A stretch of 64,000 nucleotides of DNA from Synergistaceae bacterium (GCA_017540085.1 JAFYBQ010000042.1:1-64000), one strand, 5' to 3'; shown: positions 7,771 to 19,636, numbered from the stretch's first letter. A program made the numbers and translations. Notes: generated from the letters alone by a model not told the origin.

Positions 7771-8640
7771 ATGGACATTCAGCGGCTTGAAGACTGCATA
7801 CGCGGAAGACTCAGCAACTTTCCCGCAAAAACGAGAAGGGTTGCAGAATATATTTTAGGGAACTCGCCTGAAATAGCGTTTCACTCAATAAGCGAGACAG
7901 CAGAGAAATTATCCGTATCACGCGCCCAGCTTGTGAGGGTTGCCCGGATGCTCGGCTTTGACGGCTATGCTGACCTGAAGAACACTCTCAAGAAAAAGCT
8001 GCTCAATCAGGTGATTCCGTCGTCAGGCGATACAGTCCCGGAAGACAGCGCAGACACCGCCCTAAGATTATGCCGCCTCGAACATGCCAATATCGATGAG
8101 ACATACAGGAATATATCCCTTAACCGCGAGGACGTTCGGAGATTCTGCACCGCCGCCCGCGATTCTGACGCTATATACTGCATGGGCTGGGGCATATCTT
8201 CAATGCCTGCTGAATGGCTTTACACGCGCTTTGCCGAGCTTGGCATGAAGTCCGTATTAATGCGCCGTGGCTCTCTCTCGCTCCTCGAACAGGCACGCGG
8301 CATAACAGAAAATGACATGCTCATAGTGTGCGAGCTTCCCAGCTATGTTATTGAGGTAACAGAAGCGGCAGAGCAGACAGCCTCACGGGGAGTCCGAATC
8401 GCGTCAATCACCGACAGCCCGGCGGCTCCTGTGTGCGAACATGCCGACATGCATTTTTACGTCAGCGACAATTCGCCCCTGTTCGGAAGCAGCCTTATAG
8501 GGTCAATGTTCGCCGTTCATGTCCTGACATCGATACTCGCCAAAGAGCTGGGCACCGCAGGAAAACGCGCCCTAGAGGAACAGAGAGAGGGCCTCAATGA
8601 TGAGCGTGTATATTACCCGTCATACGGTCTGCGATATTAG
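7771..8640 (+). CDS. MurR/RpiR-family transcriptional regulator (HTH + SIS domain)
   Basis: A 289-residue regulator with an N-terminal RpiR helix-turn-helix (about residues 1-77; SETAEKLSVSRAQLVRVARMLGFDGYADLK spans the recognition region) and a C-terminal SIS domain (about residues 120-250), which binds phosphosugars. Members repress or activate sugar or amino-sugar catabolism in response to sugar phosphates. The start ATG lies 13 bp after the OB-like protein, so the two are probably co-transcribed, and a strong terminator follows. No sugar genes adjoin it, so the target is unknown. Confidence 0.88.
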   Translation: MDIQRLEDCIRGRLSNFPAKTRRVAEYILGNSPEIAFHSISETAEKLSVSRAQLVRVARMLGFDGYADLKNTLKKKLLNQVIPSSGDTVPEDSADTALRLCRLEHANIDETYRNISLNREDVRRFCTAARDSDAIYCMGWGISSMPAEWLYTRFAELGMKSVLMRRGSLSLLEQARGITENDMLIVCELPSYVIEVTEAAEQTASRGVRIASITDSPAAPVCEHADMHFYVSDNSPLFGSSLIGSMFAVHVLTSILAKELGTAGKRALEEQREGLNDERVYYPSYGLRY

Positions 8641-8652
8641 GACATAAAGAAA

Positions 8653-8689
8653 TCCCCCCGGCCATGTGCGACCAGGGGGAAATTTTTTT
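8653..8689 (+). terminator. Rho-independent terminator after the RpiR gene
   Basis: TCCCCC and GGGGGA arms around a loop of about 16 nt are followed by AATTTTTTT. It lies between the convergent rpiR-type gene and rpoC. Read on the minus strand the tail is weaker, but the stem could still serve rpoC. Confidence 0.75.
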
Positions 8690-8698
8690 GTCTGCTGA

Positions 8699-11600
8699 CT
8701 AGTTGAAGATGTCTGCGCTTTCGAGTACTGTCTCTTTTTTCTGAGGCTCACTCTGCGTGAATCTCGGTCTCGGTCTTCCTTCTGACCTGTAAGCGATGCT
8801 CCTGAAAGCCTCTGCCCCTGTCCCTGCCGGGATAAGATGACCGATGATTACGTTCTCCTTCAGCCCGCTTAACGGATCCATTTCACCCTTCACCGCCGCA
8901 CCCGCAAGAACCTGCGCTGTCTGCTGGAATGAAGCCGCACTCAGGAAACTATCAGTAGCAAGTGCCGCCTTAGTGATTCCGTGTATGAACGGCCTGCACT
9001 CCGGGAACTCGCGCATTCTCTGCACAAACGTATATTCCCGTATGAGGTGTACGATTTCGGGCTTTGAGTTTGACGGCCTCACCCAAATTTCTGCCGGGTT
9101 CATGGCCGCAAGCTCCGAGATTGTTTCGGCTCTAAGCTCAGTGCCTCCTGTGATTCGGATTTCACCGCTGTCGTTTTCGGACTCTGTCCCGCCGTCTGAC
9201 TCCTGCTCTGACTCTTGGGACTGTGATTCCGGCTCTGTGATTTCTGCCTTCACTGCCTGGAATTTTGCGCTGACGTAGATTTTTCCCCTCAGCTTTGAGG
9301 CAAGGAGCTTCCGCAGAATATCAATCCTCCGAATCGTGATTACTGCTTCACCGTCGTCAAACTCTATCTGCTGAATGTCGCCTTTTGCGAGGGCTTCAAT
9401 CATTTCTTCCGTTACAGTCTTCCCGGAAAATTCGCCGTCCTCGTAGATGTCTTTCCCGATAATGTTCATGGCCTTTAGTGCCGTGCGGATTCCGTCAACG
9501 ACATCGAGATATTCGACAGAGTTCCACACCTTTATGTCCCTGACTCCGCTCTGTGCAATCTGCTGTGAGGCCTCCGGCGTAATGAATGTGTCAGGTTCAG
9601 CAACGACTCTTTTTCCGTCTTTCTTGGGGATTGAGATTTCCTCAGCGAGCCATTTTTTGTTGACGAGGGCTTCAAGGTGTTCCCTGTGCCTTATACGGAG
9701 TACTACAGGCCCGCCGGACGTTACGCGCTTGAGGTCATCGCGGCCGATATTGATATTCTTGCGGATTTTGTAGTTTCCGATTTTTATCTCGTTGAGGAGT
9801 CTGGCGTTGTACATTCTCTTCCTGAACGCTGATTTTCCGATGATTACATCAATCTCTGACTCACCGTGAAGAACCGTGAATGATTTTACCGTTACGCCCG
9901 GAGTTAGAATCTTGCGGAGTATATCCTCTGTCAGCGGCTGGCCGATATACTCATCTATTTCAGCGTCCGGCCTGTCAGTGGCAACAAGTATATCCCCGGC
10001 GAAATTCTCGGCGGCATCCTTCACGCGCTTTTCGTTGTCATCGGTGATTTCGCGCTCTCTCCTGGCTACGTCATCCTCCCAGATCATATCGCCTGCGACA
10101 TATGATGTGTCGCCTTCCTCGATTACCCGTACTTTGTTCAGCGGTGCAACTTTTCGGAGTATAACTTCTATGTGCTTGTTGTTTATGCTGACACCCTGAG
10201 AATGATAGACGTACTGAATTTCGTCAACAAGCATTTTCTGAACCGCGTCAATCCCTTCAACCTCTAAAAGCTGCTGAGGGTCAATGCTTCCTTCAGTGAG
10301 GGGTGTTAATTTGTGGACTTCCATCCCCTCCTCGACTCCCTCTCTGATGTCCTGCCCTGTAGGAATCGCGTGGGATACTGTATTTCCGTCCTCGTCCTCA
10401 ATGATTACCTTGCGTTTTCCCTCTGTTATTATCTCTTTGATGTGTCCTTCAACGCCCGCGAGTATGCAGACTTTTCGCGGCCTCCTGACCTCAAAGAGCT
10501 GCTCAATTCTCGGAAGACCCTGCGTAATATCCTCCGCCGAACGCACTCCGCCCGTGTGGAATGTACGCATAGTGAGCTGAGTGCCGGGTTCGCCGATTGA
10601 CTGAGCCGCGACGACTCCGACAGCCTCGCCGATGGGAACAAGTTTGCGTGATGAGAGGTCATGCCCGTAGCATTTCTGACAGACTCCCTTCTTCAGCGCA
10701 CACGCAAGAGGACTCCGCACCCACACTTCATTGATTCCGGCTGACTCGATTTTACGGGCTAATGCTTCTGTGATTATGTCGCCCGATTTCACGATTAACT
10801 CACCATTTGCTTCAATGTCGTGAAGTGATGTGCGCCCCGCGATTCTTTCGGCGATTCCTATCATCGTTTTACCCTCGCTGATTAGGGGGCGAATGCAGAT
10901 GCCTTTGTCCGTTCCGCAGTCATGCTCAGTTATGATTAAGTCCTGCGAAACGTCAACAAGCCTCCGCGTTAAGTATCCTGATTTCGCCGTGCGTAATGCC
11001 GTGTCAGCGAGTCCCTTTCTTGCGCCGTGTGTCGAAATGAAGTACTCAAGCATATTCATACCCTCGCGGAAATTCGCCGTAATCGGGTAATCTATCGTTT
11101 TTCCGGTAGGGTCGGCCATGAGTCCGCGAATGCCTGCCATCTGACCGAGCTGACCTTTTGAGCCTCGCGCACCTGAGTCAACCATCATGCGGACGGGGTT
11201 ATCCTCGCTCATGTGAGCCTCTATGCTGTCGGCGATATTTTTCGTGGCCTCCGCCCAAAGTTTGCTCTTCTGATCGAGATACTCATCGTACGTTAAGAGT
11301 CCCATCTCGTAATTCTCTTTGGCTACGTTGTCTTCAGCTTCAGTTGCGCGGGTGATTTCTGCTTTCTCGTCCGGGATTCTCACGGCTTGGACTCCGAAAC
11401 TGATTCCGCTCCTTGCCGCCCAGTGATAGCCGAGGGATTTTATCTCGTCAAGCATTTCAACGACTCCGGGACGGTCTACTTTGTCGTAAGCGTCATCAAG
11501 AAGCGCGCCTATTTTCTTTTTTCCGAGCTGCTCATTCACGAATCGCAGCTGCTTTGCGATTCTTGTGTTGAACAGGACACGGCCGGGACTCGTCTCGAAA

Positions 11601-13873
11601 AACACGGCGTGAGGATTCCCGGTTACGTCCTCGAAACTGTCGACTATTACCGCGTCTTTGCCGTCAGAAAATTTCCTCCTGCCTTTGGGATGGCCGTAGA
11701 GTTCGGGATTCTCTTTGAGCCAGATTTTTGCGTTCACGTGGACAGTGCCGTGCGAGATTGCCGACAAAACATCGTCCATGCTCATGAAGTGCCGCCCGTC
11801 TCCCTGAAGCCCCCCGCGCATGTCGGTCAAATAGTACACGCCTAACACAATATCCTGTGTGGGAGTAACAACCGGCCTTCCGCTTGCGGGTGATAAAAGG
11901 TTGTTTGCTGACAGCATGAGGAGTCTTGCCTCTGCTTGTGCCTCAATGCTTAGGGGAACGTGTACGGCCATCTGGTCGCCGTCAAAATCCGCGTTGAACG
12001 CCGTGCAGACCATCGGGTGAAGCCTGATAGCTTTTCCCTCCATGAGTACCGGCTCAAACGCCTGAATGCCGAGTCGGTGCAGAGTGGGAGCGCGGTTGAG
12101 CATGACGGGATGATCTTTGATGATGTTTTCGAGAATCTCCCATATCTCGCCGCCGCCTTTCTCGATTCTCCGCTTTGCGTTCTTGACGTTGGGAGCGAGT
12201 CCGCCTTCAACGAGCCTGCGAATCACAAACGGCTTGAACAGCTCCAAGGCCATCTGTTTCGGGAGTCCGCACTGATATATTTTGAGCTGAGGCCCGATAA
12301 CGATAACCGACCGCCCGGAATAGTCGACTCTTTTCCCTAAAAGATTCTGGCGGAAGCGTCCCTTTTTCCCGCGCAATAAGTCCGTGAGGCTCTTCAATGG
12401 ACGGTTGCCCGCGCCTAATACGGCCTTTCCGACTCTGCCGTTGTCTATGAGAGCGTCAACGCATTCCTGTAACATTCGCTTTTCGTTGCGGATGATGATC
12501 TCCGGGGCGTTGAGAGCCTGTAACTTTTTGAGTCTGTTGTTTCGGTTGATGACTCGTCTGTATAGATCGTTGAGGTCGCTTGTTGCGAATCTTCCCCCGT
12601 CAAGCTGTACGAGGGGGCGCAAATCCGGCGGGATTACGGGAAGGACGGTTAATATCATGGATTGCGGCTGAGAGTCGCTCTTCCTGAAATCCTCCGTAAC
12701 CTGAAGACGCTTGATGAGCTTTCGTTTCTTCTGCCCGGTAGTGTCGGCTATCTGCTCCCTGAGTGAGTCTGCGAGGAAGTCAAGATCGAGTCGGTTAATC
12801 AGTGCTAGTACTCCGTCCGCGCCTATTCCCGCATCGAACCTGTCATCATATGCCTTGCACAATTTCTGCTGATGCTCAAAGATGACATCTCCCTGCTCAA
12901 ACGGGGAGCTTCCCGGCAAAATTACGAGGTGGCACGGATCATCAACAACAACGCTGCACTGCTCATCCTCCGGCCTGTTCTCGTCTTTCGGGAAAAGCTC
13001 CGGGTAAAGCTCATGCGCCTTCTTGAGTTCTGACTCGGACAGAATTTTTCCCTTTGAGAGTTCCTGCCCGTCAACCTGAATTTTCACGACTCCCGTAACG
13101 ACAAACGCATCATTATTCCCGGTCTTGGCGCGTTCTGCTGACTCCGGGGCTTTGGAGGCCGGGACAATTGCGCCCGCAGTGAGTCCTAACTCTTCGCTGT
13201 CTTCAGTTAGGACAAACGCAGGTTCAGCCCTGAGAGCCTCATCGCCGTAATCGGTCTTGTATTTCGCGAGCTGAGACGCTGAAATAATATCGCCGACATT
13301 AACGGGAATGCTCATAGCCTCGTCAATCATGTACGCTTTCTCGCACCTGAAATCGGGGTCGTAATGCTCGTGAATCTTCACGGCTGTCGCTGAGATAACC
13401 GCGCCGATGCTCACAATGTCGGGGTGTGATGTCGCTGTAACCTTGTAGGCTTTCTCGGTCTTCTTGAGGGGTGCGAAATATATAACCCGTTCGAGGTCTT
13501 TCGCGCTTGTCCCAAGAAGGAGGCTTAATCGGCTGGGTATTCCGCGCAGGTACCAAATATGCACGACAGGGACGGCCAAATCAATATGTCCCATTCTTTC
13601 GCGGCGGACTCTGTTGTCTGTAACCTCGACTCCGCAGTGTTCGCAGACTACTCCCTTGAACTTAGGCCCGGAACGCTTGTACTTCCCGCATTTGCACTCG
13701 TAGCTTCTTGTAGGGCCGAAAATTTTCTCGCAGAATAACCCATCTGTTTCGGGTCTCAATGTGCGGTAATTTATCGTCTCCGGCTTCAGCACCTCGCCTT
13801 TTGAGATAGCGTGAATCCTTTCGGGCGTGGCTAATTTGATTCGTACTCCTGTGATTTCTTTTCTCTTGGCCAA
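8699..13873 (-). CDS. rpoC: DNA-directed RNA polymerase subunit beta'
   Basis: A 1724-residue beta' subunit. Visible landmarks are the N-terminal zinc site (CKCGKY then CEHCG, about residues 60-79), the catalytic Mg-binding [12 protein letters not shown] loop (about residues 627-638), the second zinc site (CGTDKGIC, then CQKCYG) and the trigger-loop region with TFHTGG. It is longer than E. coli beta' (1407), with an added block at about residues 190-300 and a Ser/Glu-rich acidic linker near residues 1545-1570 inside the C-terminal part. The start is TTG at 13873, with an AGGGGG site about 10 bases upstream inside the end of rpoB. Only two bases separate it from rpoB, so they form one transcript. 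Confidence 0.98.
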   Translation of the reverse strand: MAKRKEITGVRIKLATPERIHAISKGEVLKPETINYRTLRPETDGLFCEKIFGPTRSYECKCGKYKRSGPKFKGVVCEHCGVEVTDNRVRRERMGHIDLAVPVVHIWYLRGIPSRLSLLLGTSAKDLERVIYFAPLKKTEKAYKVTATSHPDIVSIGAVISATAVKIHEHYDPDFRCEKAYMIDEAMSIPVNVGDIISASQLAKYKTDYGDEALRAEPAFVLTEDSEELGLTAGAIVPASKAPESAERAKTGNNDAFVVTGVVKIQVDGQELSKGKILSESELKKAHELYPELFPKDENRPEDEQCSVVVDDPCHLVILPGSSPFEQGDVIFEHQQKLCKAYDDRFDAGIGADGVLALINRLDLDFLADSLREQIADTTGQKKRKLIKRLQVTEDFRKSDSQPQSMILTVLPVIPPDLRPLVQLDGGRFATSDLNDLYRRVINRNNRLKKLQALNAPEIIIRNEKRMLQECVDALIDNGRVGKAVLGAGNRPLKSLTDLLRGKKGRFRQNLLGKRVDYSGRSVIVIGPQLKIYQCGLPKQMALELFKPFVIRRLVEGGLAPNVKNAKRRIEKGGGEIWEILENIIKDHPVMLNRAPTLHRLGIQAFEPVLMEGKAIRLHPMVCTAFNADFDGDQMAVHVPLSIEAQAEARLLMLSANNLLSPASGRPVVTPTQDIVLGVYYLTDMRGGLQGDGRHFMSMDDVLSAISHGTVHVNAKIWLKENPELYGHPKGRRKFSDGKDAVIVDSFEDVTGNPHAVFFETSPGRVLFNTRIAKQLRFVNEQLGKKKIGALLDDAYDKVDRPGVVEMLDEIKSLGYHWAARSGISFGVQAVRIPDEKAEITRATEAEDNVAKENYEMGLLTYDEYLDQKSKLWAEATKNIADSIEAHMSEDNPVRMMVDSGARGSKGQLGQMAGIRGLMADPTGKTIDYPITANFREGMNMLEYFISTHGARKGLADTALRTAKSGYLTRRLVDVSQDLIITEHDCGTDKGICIRPLISEGKTMIGIAERIAGRTSLHDIEANGELIVKSGDIITEALARKIESAGINEVWVRSPLACALKKGVCQKCYGHDLSSRKLVPIGEAVGVVAAQSIGEPGTQLTMRTFHTGGVRSAEDITQGLPRIEQLFEVRRPRKVCILAGVEGHIKEIITEGKRKVIIEDEDGNTVSHAIPTGQDIREGVEEGMEVHKLTPLTEGSIDPQQLLEVEGIDAVQKMLVDEIQYVYHSQGVSINNKHIEVILRKVAPLNKVRVIEEGDTSYVAGDMIWEDDVARREREITDDNEKRVKDAAENFAGDILVATDRPDAEIDEYIGQPLTEDILRKILTPGVTVKSFTVLHGESEIDVIIGKSAFRKRMYNARLLNEIKIGNYKIRKNINIGRDDLKRVTSGGPVVLRIRHREHLEALVNKKWLAEEISIPKKDGKRVVAEPDTFITPEASQQIAQSGVRDIKVWNSVEYLDVVDGIRTALKAMNIIGKDIYEDGEFSGKTVTEEMIEALAKGDIQQIEFDDGEAVITIRRIDILRKLLASKLRGKIYVSAKFQAVKAEITEPESQSQESEQESDGGTESENDSGEIRITGGTELRAETISELAAMNPAEIWVRPSNSKPEIVHLIREYTFVQRMREFPECRPFIHGITKAALATDSFLSAASFQQTAQVLAGAAVKGEMDPLSGLKENVIIGHLIPAGTGAEAFRSIAYRSEGRPRPRFTQSEPQKKETVLESADIFN

Positions 13874-13875
13874 GT

Positions 13876-16800
13876 CTAAATATCCCCCTCTCCGTCTGTT
13901 ACAGGGTCAGCGAACAAGTCATCAGAGTCCTCGCTCATTCTCGCTAAATCCTCGGCTGTAGGCTCTTCATTCTCCAAAAACACGTCAGAAATTTCCGGCA
14001 TCATGTCAGGCTCATCAGTCAGAGGCACTGAAAGTATGTCATCTTCTGAGGCATCCTGCTGAGGCTTTGCGCGGGGCTTGCGTGTCTTTCTGGGCGATGA
14101 GAAAATCTCCGGCGGCCTGCCCGTGAACATCGGCCTGTCGTCTTCCTCCATAGGTATATCGCCGTGGGAGCCGTCATCAAACGTAACTTCAACATCGAGT
14201 CCGAGTCCCTGCAATTCTTTCACCAATACCCTGAAACTTTCGGGGACTCCGGGCTTTACGAGGCTCTGACCTTTCACGATACGTTCATATGTCTTGTCGC
14301 GGCCTCTTATGTCGTCAGATTTCACGGTCAATATTTCCTGCAATACATTCGCCGCGCCGTAACCCTCTAACGCCCATACCTCCATCTCTCCGAACCTCTG
14401 CCCGCCGAACTGGGCTTTACCGCCTAGCGGCTGCTGAGTGATTAAGCTGTACGGGCCTGTTGACCGGGCGTGAATTTTGTCGTCGACAAGGTGATTCAGC
14501 TTCAACATGTACATACAGCCGATTGTAACCTTTTTGTCCATCGGCCTGCCTGTTCTGCCGTCGCGGATAGTAATCATTCCGTCCTCTGTGAGATCGGGAT
14601 ATTTTGCCGCGGCAATCTTCCTCATCTCGGAAAATATTTCGTTCTCGTTCGCACCCTCAAAAACCGGCGTTGAAACGTGCCATCCGTTGTTGAGCGCGAC
14701 AAATCCCATGATAGTCTCAAGAACCTGACCGAGATTCATACGGCTGGGAACGCCGAGCGGGTTTAGCACAACATCAACGGGAGTCCCGTCCGGCAGATAG
14801 GGCATATCCTCAACGGGGAGAATCCTGCTGACGACTCCCTTGTTGCCGTGCCTGCCTGCCATTTTGTCGCCGACTGTGATTTTCCTGCGCTGGGCTACAT
14901 AGACCTTCACCGAGCGGATTACGCCTGAGCCGAGAGCTTCGGGGCTGTTTCGCCTGTCCATTTGCTTTATGGCGACGACTTTCCCCCATGAGCCGTTCGG
15001 GAGCTTCAATGAGTTGTCGCGGACTTCCCTGGCCTTTTCGCCGAAAATAGCGCGCAATAATTTCTCTTCCGGTGTCTGATCTGACTCGCCTTTGGGCGTA
15101 ACTTTTCCCACGAGGATGTCGCCTGCTGAGACTTCCGCGCCGATTCTGATTATCCCGTCATCATCGAGATTCCGCAGCATGTCTTCCCCGACGTTCGGAA
15201 TGTCGCGGGTGATTTCCTCTGCGCCTAATTTCGTTTCGCGGGCTTCTATCTCGTACTCTTCAATGTGGATTGATGAGAATTTGTCTTCCTTCACGAGATT
15301 TTCGCTGAGTAATATTGCGTCCTCAAAGTTATAGCCTTCCCACGGGACGAATGCGACAAGCACATTATGACCGAGTGCGAGTTCTCCGTTCTCGATTGCC
15401 TGACCGTCTGCGATGATGTCGCCCTTCACGACTGACTCGCCTTTGCGGACTAACGGACGCTGATGGATTAGCGTTGACTGGTTCGAGCGGCGGAACTTTA
15501 TCATGTCATATGTACGTTCGCGGCCTTTTGCGTTACGTATCTTTATGCGGTCTGAGTCTACGTATGTTACAGTGCCGTCTTCCTTTGCTGTTATGCATGA
15601 GCCGGAGTCGCGTGCGATTCTGTGTTCGATTCCTGTTCCGACTCTGGGTGCTTCCGGGACTAATAGCGGGACTGCCTGCCTCTGCATGTTTGAACCCATC
15701 AAAGCGCGGTTAGCATCGTCATGTTCAAGGAAGGGGATTAATGCTGTTGACGGCGAGACTATCTGACGCGGTGAAACGTCCATGTAGTCAACCATGTCTG
15801 TTGGGACTGTAACAATTTCGTCCGCGTGGCGCGTGGGACATGAGTCGCCTGCGATTGTGATTCCGTCATCCTCAAGCTGAGTGCTGGCCATAGCGACATA
15901 TTTCTTGTCTTCGTCATCCGCTGAAAGGAGGTCAATTTTCTCGGTGAGCTTCCCGCCTTCAACCTTCCTGCGCGGCGTAACTAGGAATCCGTGAGAGTTA
16001 ATGCTGGCGTAAGTCGTGAGTGATGACACGAGTCCGATGTTCGGCCCTTCAGGTGTCTCAATCGGGCAGACTCTCCCGTAGTGCGTGTAATGTACGTCTC
16101 TTGCCTCAAATCCGGCGCGCTCTCGGCTGAGTCCTCCCGGCCCAAGTGCTGAGAGTCTCCGGCGGTGCGTAACTTCAGCAAGCGGGTTAGTCTGATCCAT
16201 GAACTGAGAGAGCTGGCCTGACCCGAAAAATTCCCGCAGACATGCGGCTATCGGCCTGACGTTGATTAATTCGCGGCCTGTAACCTCGTCAAGATTCGGG
16301 ATTGTCGTCATTCTCTCGCGGACTATGCGCTCCATTCTGAGAAGCCCTATTCTTACTTGATTCTGCAACAATTCACCGATTGAGCGGACTCTCCTGTTCC
16401 CGAGGTGGTCAATGTCATCGCTGATTTTGTCCTCGGCTTTCATGGCGAACATTTCTTTGACGATAGTAACGACATCCTCAAGGCTGAGTAATCTCTCATC
16501 TTCCGGGACATTCATATTAAGCCGCCTGTTTAGCTTGTAGCGTCCTACCCTGCCCAATGTGTAGCGACGCGGGTCTTGAAGGAGACTCCTGAAATAATCG
16601 CGGGCGTTCTCGATTCGTCCCTGCTCATTTGGCTTGAGACGCTTGAATATGTCCCTGATTGCCTCGTCCGGGCTGTCTGTCGTATCACGCGCCAATGTCC
16701 GAGCTAATGCCGGCTCCATCTCGTAGACCAGAATCCCGGCTCCCTCGGAATTGTCTGCGGCGTAGAGCCTAGCTATATGCTCCTCCTCTAATATCGTTCC

Positions 16801-17553
16801 GCGGGATACTATGATATTTCCTCTGTCATCAGTAACATTCTCCGCGGCCATGTAACCTTTAAGATCTGTGTTATATTCCCTGAATACTGTCTCAATCCCA
16901 AGAAGCTCGATAATGTCATCATTGTTCTTTGCTCCTAGGGCTTTAAGCAGAAGCGTAACGGGTAATTTCTTCCTGTTGTCGATATTGGCTGTAACAAGTT
17001 CCTTTTCCGAGTCGGGCATAGCAAAATCAAGCCACGCCCCGCGGTCGGGAATCAATTTCGCCGAGCAGCCTTCAGCGTTGTGCGTGAAGTAAATTCCTGC
17101 CGAGCGCGCAAGCTGGTTAATGACGACTCTCTCTGTTCCGTTGATGATGAAAGTCCCCCTATCTGTCATTACGGGGAAATCACCGAGGAATATTTCTTTT
17201 GCGTCTTTCCTGACCTGCGTTCTTGTGTTCGTGAGTCGGATTACGGCCTTTATCGGCCTGGCCCACGTCATATCCTTCTGCCTTGCTTCTTCTTCTGTTA
17301 TTTTGGGTTTGTCGATTGAATAGCTGATAAATTCTAGGGCAAATGCTCCGTCATAACTCTCTATCGGAAAAACTTCCTGCAATAATTCCTGAAGCCCCTG
17401 CGTTTTCCTTTCTTCAGGCAAAACATCATCCTGATAAAACCAATGGTAAGAATCTCTCTGTACCCCTATCATATCGGGCATTTCAACTAAATCACGGGCG
17501 CGGCCGAAAGTGTATCGCTTCCGGGTCTTGCTGATTGGCAAAAATTCAGGCAT
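13876..17553 (-). CDS. rpoB: DNA-directed RNA polymerase subunit beta
   Basis: A 1225-residue beta subunit. The rifampicin-pocket region is present ([19 protein letters not shown], then [10 protein letters not shown]), as are EGPNIGL, the [12 protein letters not shown] motif and [20 protein letters not shown] near the end. Translation is set at ATG 17553 ([10 protein letters not shown]) because a GGGGAGGT site lies 6 bases before it; an in-frame extension to 17640 would run through the promoter. After the conserved core comes a lineage-specific, very acidic tail of about 85 residues. It is co-transcribed with rpoC from the promoter at 17605-17633. No rplJ/rplL genes precede it; a tRNA-Leu gene does. 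Confidence 0.98.
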   Translation of the reverse strand: MPEFLPISKTRKRYTFGRARDLVEMPDMIGVQRDSYHWFYQDDVLPEERKTQGLQELLQEVFPIESYDGAFALEFISYSIDKPKITEEEARQKDMTWARPIKAVIRLTNTRTQVRKDAKEIFLGDFPVMTDRGTFIINGTERVVINQLARSAGIYFTHNAEGCSAKLIPDRGAWLDFAMPDSEKELVTANIDNRKKLPVTLLLKALGAKNNDDIIELLGIETVFREYNTDLKGYMAAENVTDDRGNIIVSRGTILEEEHIARLYAADNSEGAGILVYEMEPALARTLARDTTDSPDEAIRDIFKRLKPNEQGRIENARDYFRSLLQDPRRYTLGRVGRYKLNRRLNMNVPEDERLLSLEDVVTIVKEMFAMKAEDKISDDIDHLGNRRVRSIGELLQNQVRIGLLRMERIVRERMTTIPNLDEVTGRELINVRPIAACLREFFGSGQLSQFMDQTNPLAEVTHRRRLSALGPGGLSRERAGFEARDVHYTHYGRVCPIETPEGPNIGLVSSLTTYASINSHGFLVTPRRKVEGGKLTEKIDLLSADDEDKKYVAMASTQLEDDGITIAGDSCPTRHADEIVTVPTDMVDYMDVSPRQIVSPSTALIPFLEHDDANRALMGSNMQRQAVPLLVPEAPRVGTGIEHRIARDSGSCITAKEDGTVTYVDSDRIKIRNAKGRERTYDMIKFRRSNQSTLIHQRPLVRKGESVVKGDIIADGQAIENGELALGHNVLVAFVPWEGYNFEDAILLSENLVKEDKFSSIHIEEYEIEARETKLGAEEITRDIPNVGEDMLRNLDDDGIIRIGAEVSAGDILVGKVTPKGESDQTPEEKLLRAIFGEKAREVRDNSLKLPNGSWGKVVAIKQMDRRNSPEALGSGVIRSVKVYVAQRRKITVGDKMAGRHGNKGVVSRILPVEDMPYLPDGTPVDVVLNPLGVPSRMNLGQVLETIMGFVALNNGWHVSTPVFEGANENEIFSEMRKIAAAKYPDLTEDGMITIRDGRTGRPMDKKVTIGCMYMLKLNHLVDDKIHARSTGPYSLITQQPLGGKAQFGGQRFGEMEVWALEGYGAANVLQEILTVKSDDIRGRDKTYERIVKGQSLVKPGVPESFRVLVKELQGLGLDVEVTFDDGSHGDIPMEEDDRPMFTGRPPEIFSSPRKTRKPRAKPQQDASEDDILSVPLTDEPDMMPEISDVFLENEEPTAEDLARMSEDSDDLFADPVTDGEGDI

Positions 17554-17604
17554 TTTATACCTCCCCTGAACAGTCTGGCTTTGCGTGTTTTTGTGCAATG
17601 ACGC

Positions 17605-17633
17605 ATGATAACAAAAGGGCATAATCATGTCAA
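17605..17633 (-). promoter_or_regulatory. Sigma-70-type promoter of rpoBC
   Basis: Read on the minus strand: a perfect -35 TTGACA (17628-17633), a 17-base spacer and a -10 TATCAT (17605-17610). This gives a leader of about 45 nt before the rpoB ATG at 17553. Confidence 0.7.
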
Positions 17634-17664
17634 GCAACACGATTATACCCTCTTCATTATCTCA

Positions 17665-17748
17665 TGCCCGAGAGAGGACTCGAACCTCCACGAACTTGCG
17701 CCCACTAGAACCTGAATCTAGCGCGTCTACCAATTCCGCCACCCGGGC
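17665..17748 (-). tRNA. tRNA-Leu (anticodon CAG)
   Basis: An 84-nt class II tRNA. The acceptor arms GCCCGGG/CTCGGGC pair with one G-U. The anticodon stem CTAGA/TCTAG encloses TTCAGGT, giving anticodon CAG (reads CUG). It has a long variable arm and a GGTTCGAGTCC T-arm. CCA is not encoded. It lies on the same strand as rpoBC, upstream of that operon's own promoter. Confidence 0.95.
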
Positions 17749-17775
17749 GACTGCTCTTCTTTCAGCGCGGAAATA

Positions 17776-17803
17776 ATTTTATCAGCGTATGAATTTTTTG
17801 CAA
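17776..17803 (-). promoter_or_regulatory. Probable promoter of tRNA-Leu
   Basis: Read on the minus strand: -35 TTGCAA (17798-17803), a 16-base spacer and -10 TAAAAT (17776-17781), 27 bases before the tRNA. It sits back to back with the ugd upstream region, where a TATAAT (17823-17828) on the plus strand is the likely ugd -10 box. Confidence 0.5.
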
Positions 17804-17868
17804 CCCCTGAAATTTTGCAGTGTATAATTTCTTCAATCTTATAAAAACAAAGGGATGATGCACATATC

Positions 17869-19194
17869 ATGAAACTTGTTGTGATTGGCACGGGCTATGT
17901 TGGACTCGTTACAGGTACATGCTTTGCGCGTTACGGGAATAACGTAGTCTGCGCTGATGTTGACATTGAGCGGGTGAAGAACTTGCGCCGGGGAATAGTT
18001 CCGTTCTATGAGCCGGGACTCGAAGAGATGATGAAGCGAAACATGAACGAGGGCAGGCTCTCTTTCACGTGGTCGACAGCGGAAGCCCTCAAAGGCGCGG
18101 AGGCTTGCTTCATCTGCGTAGGGACTCCGCAGAAGCCGGACGGAAGCGCGGATTTGTCGTATGTTGAAGGTGTTGCACATGACATCGGCGCGGGAATGTC
18201 GGGTAACCTACTGGCTATCGTGAAATCCACAGTCCCTGTAGGCACAAACAGGCGGGTTCAGGAAATCATTTCCGCAGAGCTTGAGTCCCGCAATGCCCCG
18301 CACAAAATCTTCATGGCCTCAAACCCCGAATTTCTCCGGGAAGGCTCATCGCTGACAGACTTTCTTGACCCTGACCGCGTTATAGTGGGAGTCGACTGCC
18401 CCGAAGCCCGGAAAATTTTTGAGGACTTATATTCATATCTTGAGCCTGCGAAACTCATCTACATGGATACAGCCTCCGCTGAAATGTCGAAATACGCCGC
18501 AAATGCCATGCTTGCCGCCCGAATATCATTCATGAACGAAATGGCCGGGATATGCGAGCATGTCGGCGCAGACATCGAAAGCGTAAGGCGCGGAATTGGA
18601 CTCGACGTGAGAATCGGCAAAAAGTTCCTCAACGCCGGGTGCGGTTACGGCGGGTCATGCTTCCCGAAAGATGTCCGGGCATTGCGCGATTTCGCCAGAG
18701 CCGCAGGGTATGAGCCTCAGATTCTCACAGCCGTTGACGACGTGAACGAGCGCGCAAAAAGATCCGTCTTCGAAAAACTGTCCGCAAGATTCGACTCCCT
18801 CGCCGGAAAAGTTATAGCCGTCTGGGGATTAGCCTTCAAGCCAAAGACATCAGACACCCGCGAAGCCCCCGCGCTTGTGCTGATACGCTCACTGCTTGAC
18901 GCGGGCGCAAGGATTCAGGCCACAGACCCCCGCGCAATCACTGAGACACGCGCATTTTTCGGAGAACACCGGGGACTCGTCTATGTTCAGGACATGTATG
19001 ACGCTGTGAACGGAGCCGATGCCCTCGCCGTTATGACTGAATGGGACATCTACCGAAAGCCGGATTTTTCCCGCATGAAAAAGTTAATGGCAAATCCCCT
19101 TATTGTTGACGGAAGAAATATTTTCCCGCCCGCCGAAATGAAACGGATGGGCTTCACGTACATATCTATAGGGAGGCCGGATGTTAATGCGTGA
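17869..19194 (+). CDS. ugd: UDP-glucose 6-dehydrogenase (UDP-glucose/GDP-mannose dehydrogenase family)
   Basis: A 441-residue enzyme oxidising UDP-glucose to UDP-glucuronate with two NAD+. It begins with the Rossmann motif GTGYVGLVTG, has STVPVGT (about residues 125-131), the central NPEFLREGS motif and the catalytic-cysteine motif GYGGSCFPKD with Cys264. The C-terminal UDP-binding part contains WGLAFKP. The product feeds surface polysaccharide synthesis; the only other such genes here are the pair at 5-7 kb. The ribosome site (AAAGGGATGATG) is acceptable. The last 14 bases overlap the following secreted-protein gene. Confidence 0.96.
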   Translation: MKLVVIGTGYVGLVTGTCFARYGNNVVCADVDIERVKNLRRGIVPFYEPGLEEMMKRNMNEGRLSFTWSTAEALKGAEACFICVGTPQKPDGSADLSYVEGVAHDIGAGMSGNLLAIVKSTVPVGTNRRVQEIISAELESRNAPHKIFMASNPEFLREGSSLTDFLDPDRVIVGVDCPEARKIFEDLYSYLEPAKLIYMDTASAEMSKYAANAMLAARISFMNEMAGICEHVGADIESVRRGIGLDVRIGKKFLNAGCGYGGSCFPKDVRALRDFARAAGYEPQILTAVDDVNERAKRSVFEKLSARFDSLAGKVIAVWGLAFKPKTSDTREAPALVLIRSLLDAGARIQATDPRAITETRAFFGEHRGLVYVQDMYDAVNGADALAVMTEWDIYRKPDFSRMKKLMANPLIVDGRNIFPPAEMKRMGFTYISIGRPDVNA

Positions 19195-19636
19195 TTCAAT
19201 GCTGAAAGTTTTTGCGCTGCTGTCAATTCTGATAATGCCGATATGCTCATACGGTGCTGATATTTCCGCCCTTGAGCGCGAAGGAATGATTATGCGCGTT
19301 GAGCTTAACAGGCTGGGAAATGACTCAGACCCGGAAGAGCGTGAAGAGATTCTGCGGAAGATTGCTGAACGCTGCAAAGGTACGGAGGAAGGCGAGTCGG
19401 CCTACTGGGATTTAGCTGATTTATACCTTGAGGGATTCCCAGACGAAAGAAGGAAGGACGCACGGGACATTCTCGAATTGTGCCTGAAAAATTATCCTAA
19501 CTCCCGCCGCGCCTCAATAGTAAAATGCAGGCTCATCGAGCTTTATGACGCGGGGACTCCGAGAAGGGCGGAGCTTGTACGCCAGCTGAAAAATGACTCC
19601 TCATTGCCGAATATACTGAAATCAACATTAAACTAG
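19181..19636 (+). CDS. Secreted protein with TPR-like helices, unknown function
   Basis: A 151-residue product with an N-terminal signal peptide (hydrophobic core LKVFALLSILIMPICSYG, probable cleavage near residue 25). The mature part is about 125 residues and helical. Its segments (ESAYWDLADLYLEGFPDERRKDA, then LELCLKNYPNSRRA) look like one or two tetratricopeptide-type repeats. It overlaps the end of ugd by 14 bases and has its GGGAGG site inside ugd, so it is translationally coupled. The start may be ATG 19181 or ATG 19187; spacing favours the second. A periplasmic scaffold role is possible but unproven. Confidence 0.7.
   Translation: MLMRDSMLKVFALLSILIMPICSYGADISALEREGMIMRVELNRLGNDSDPEEREEILRKIAERCKGTEEGESAYWDLADLYLEGFPDERRKDARDILELCLKNYPNSRRASIVKCRLIELYDAGTPRRAELVRQLKNDSSLPNILKSTLN

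Noticed and set aside
10429-10662. Open frames on the opposite strand and in other frames inside rpoB and rpoC
   Set aside because: They have no ribosome sites or protein-like composition and lie wholly within the conserved polymerase genes.
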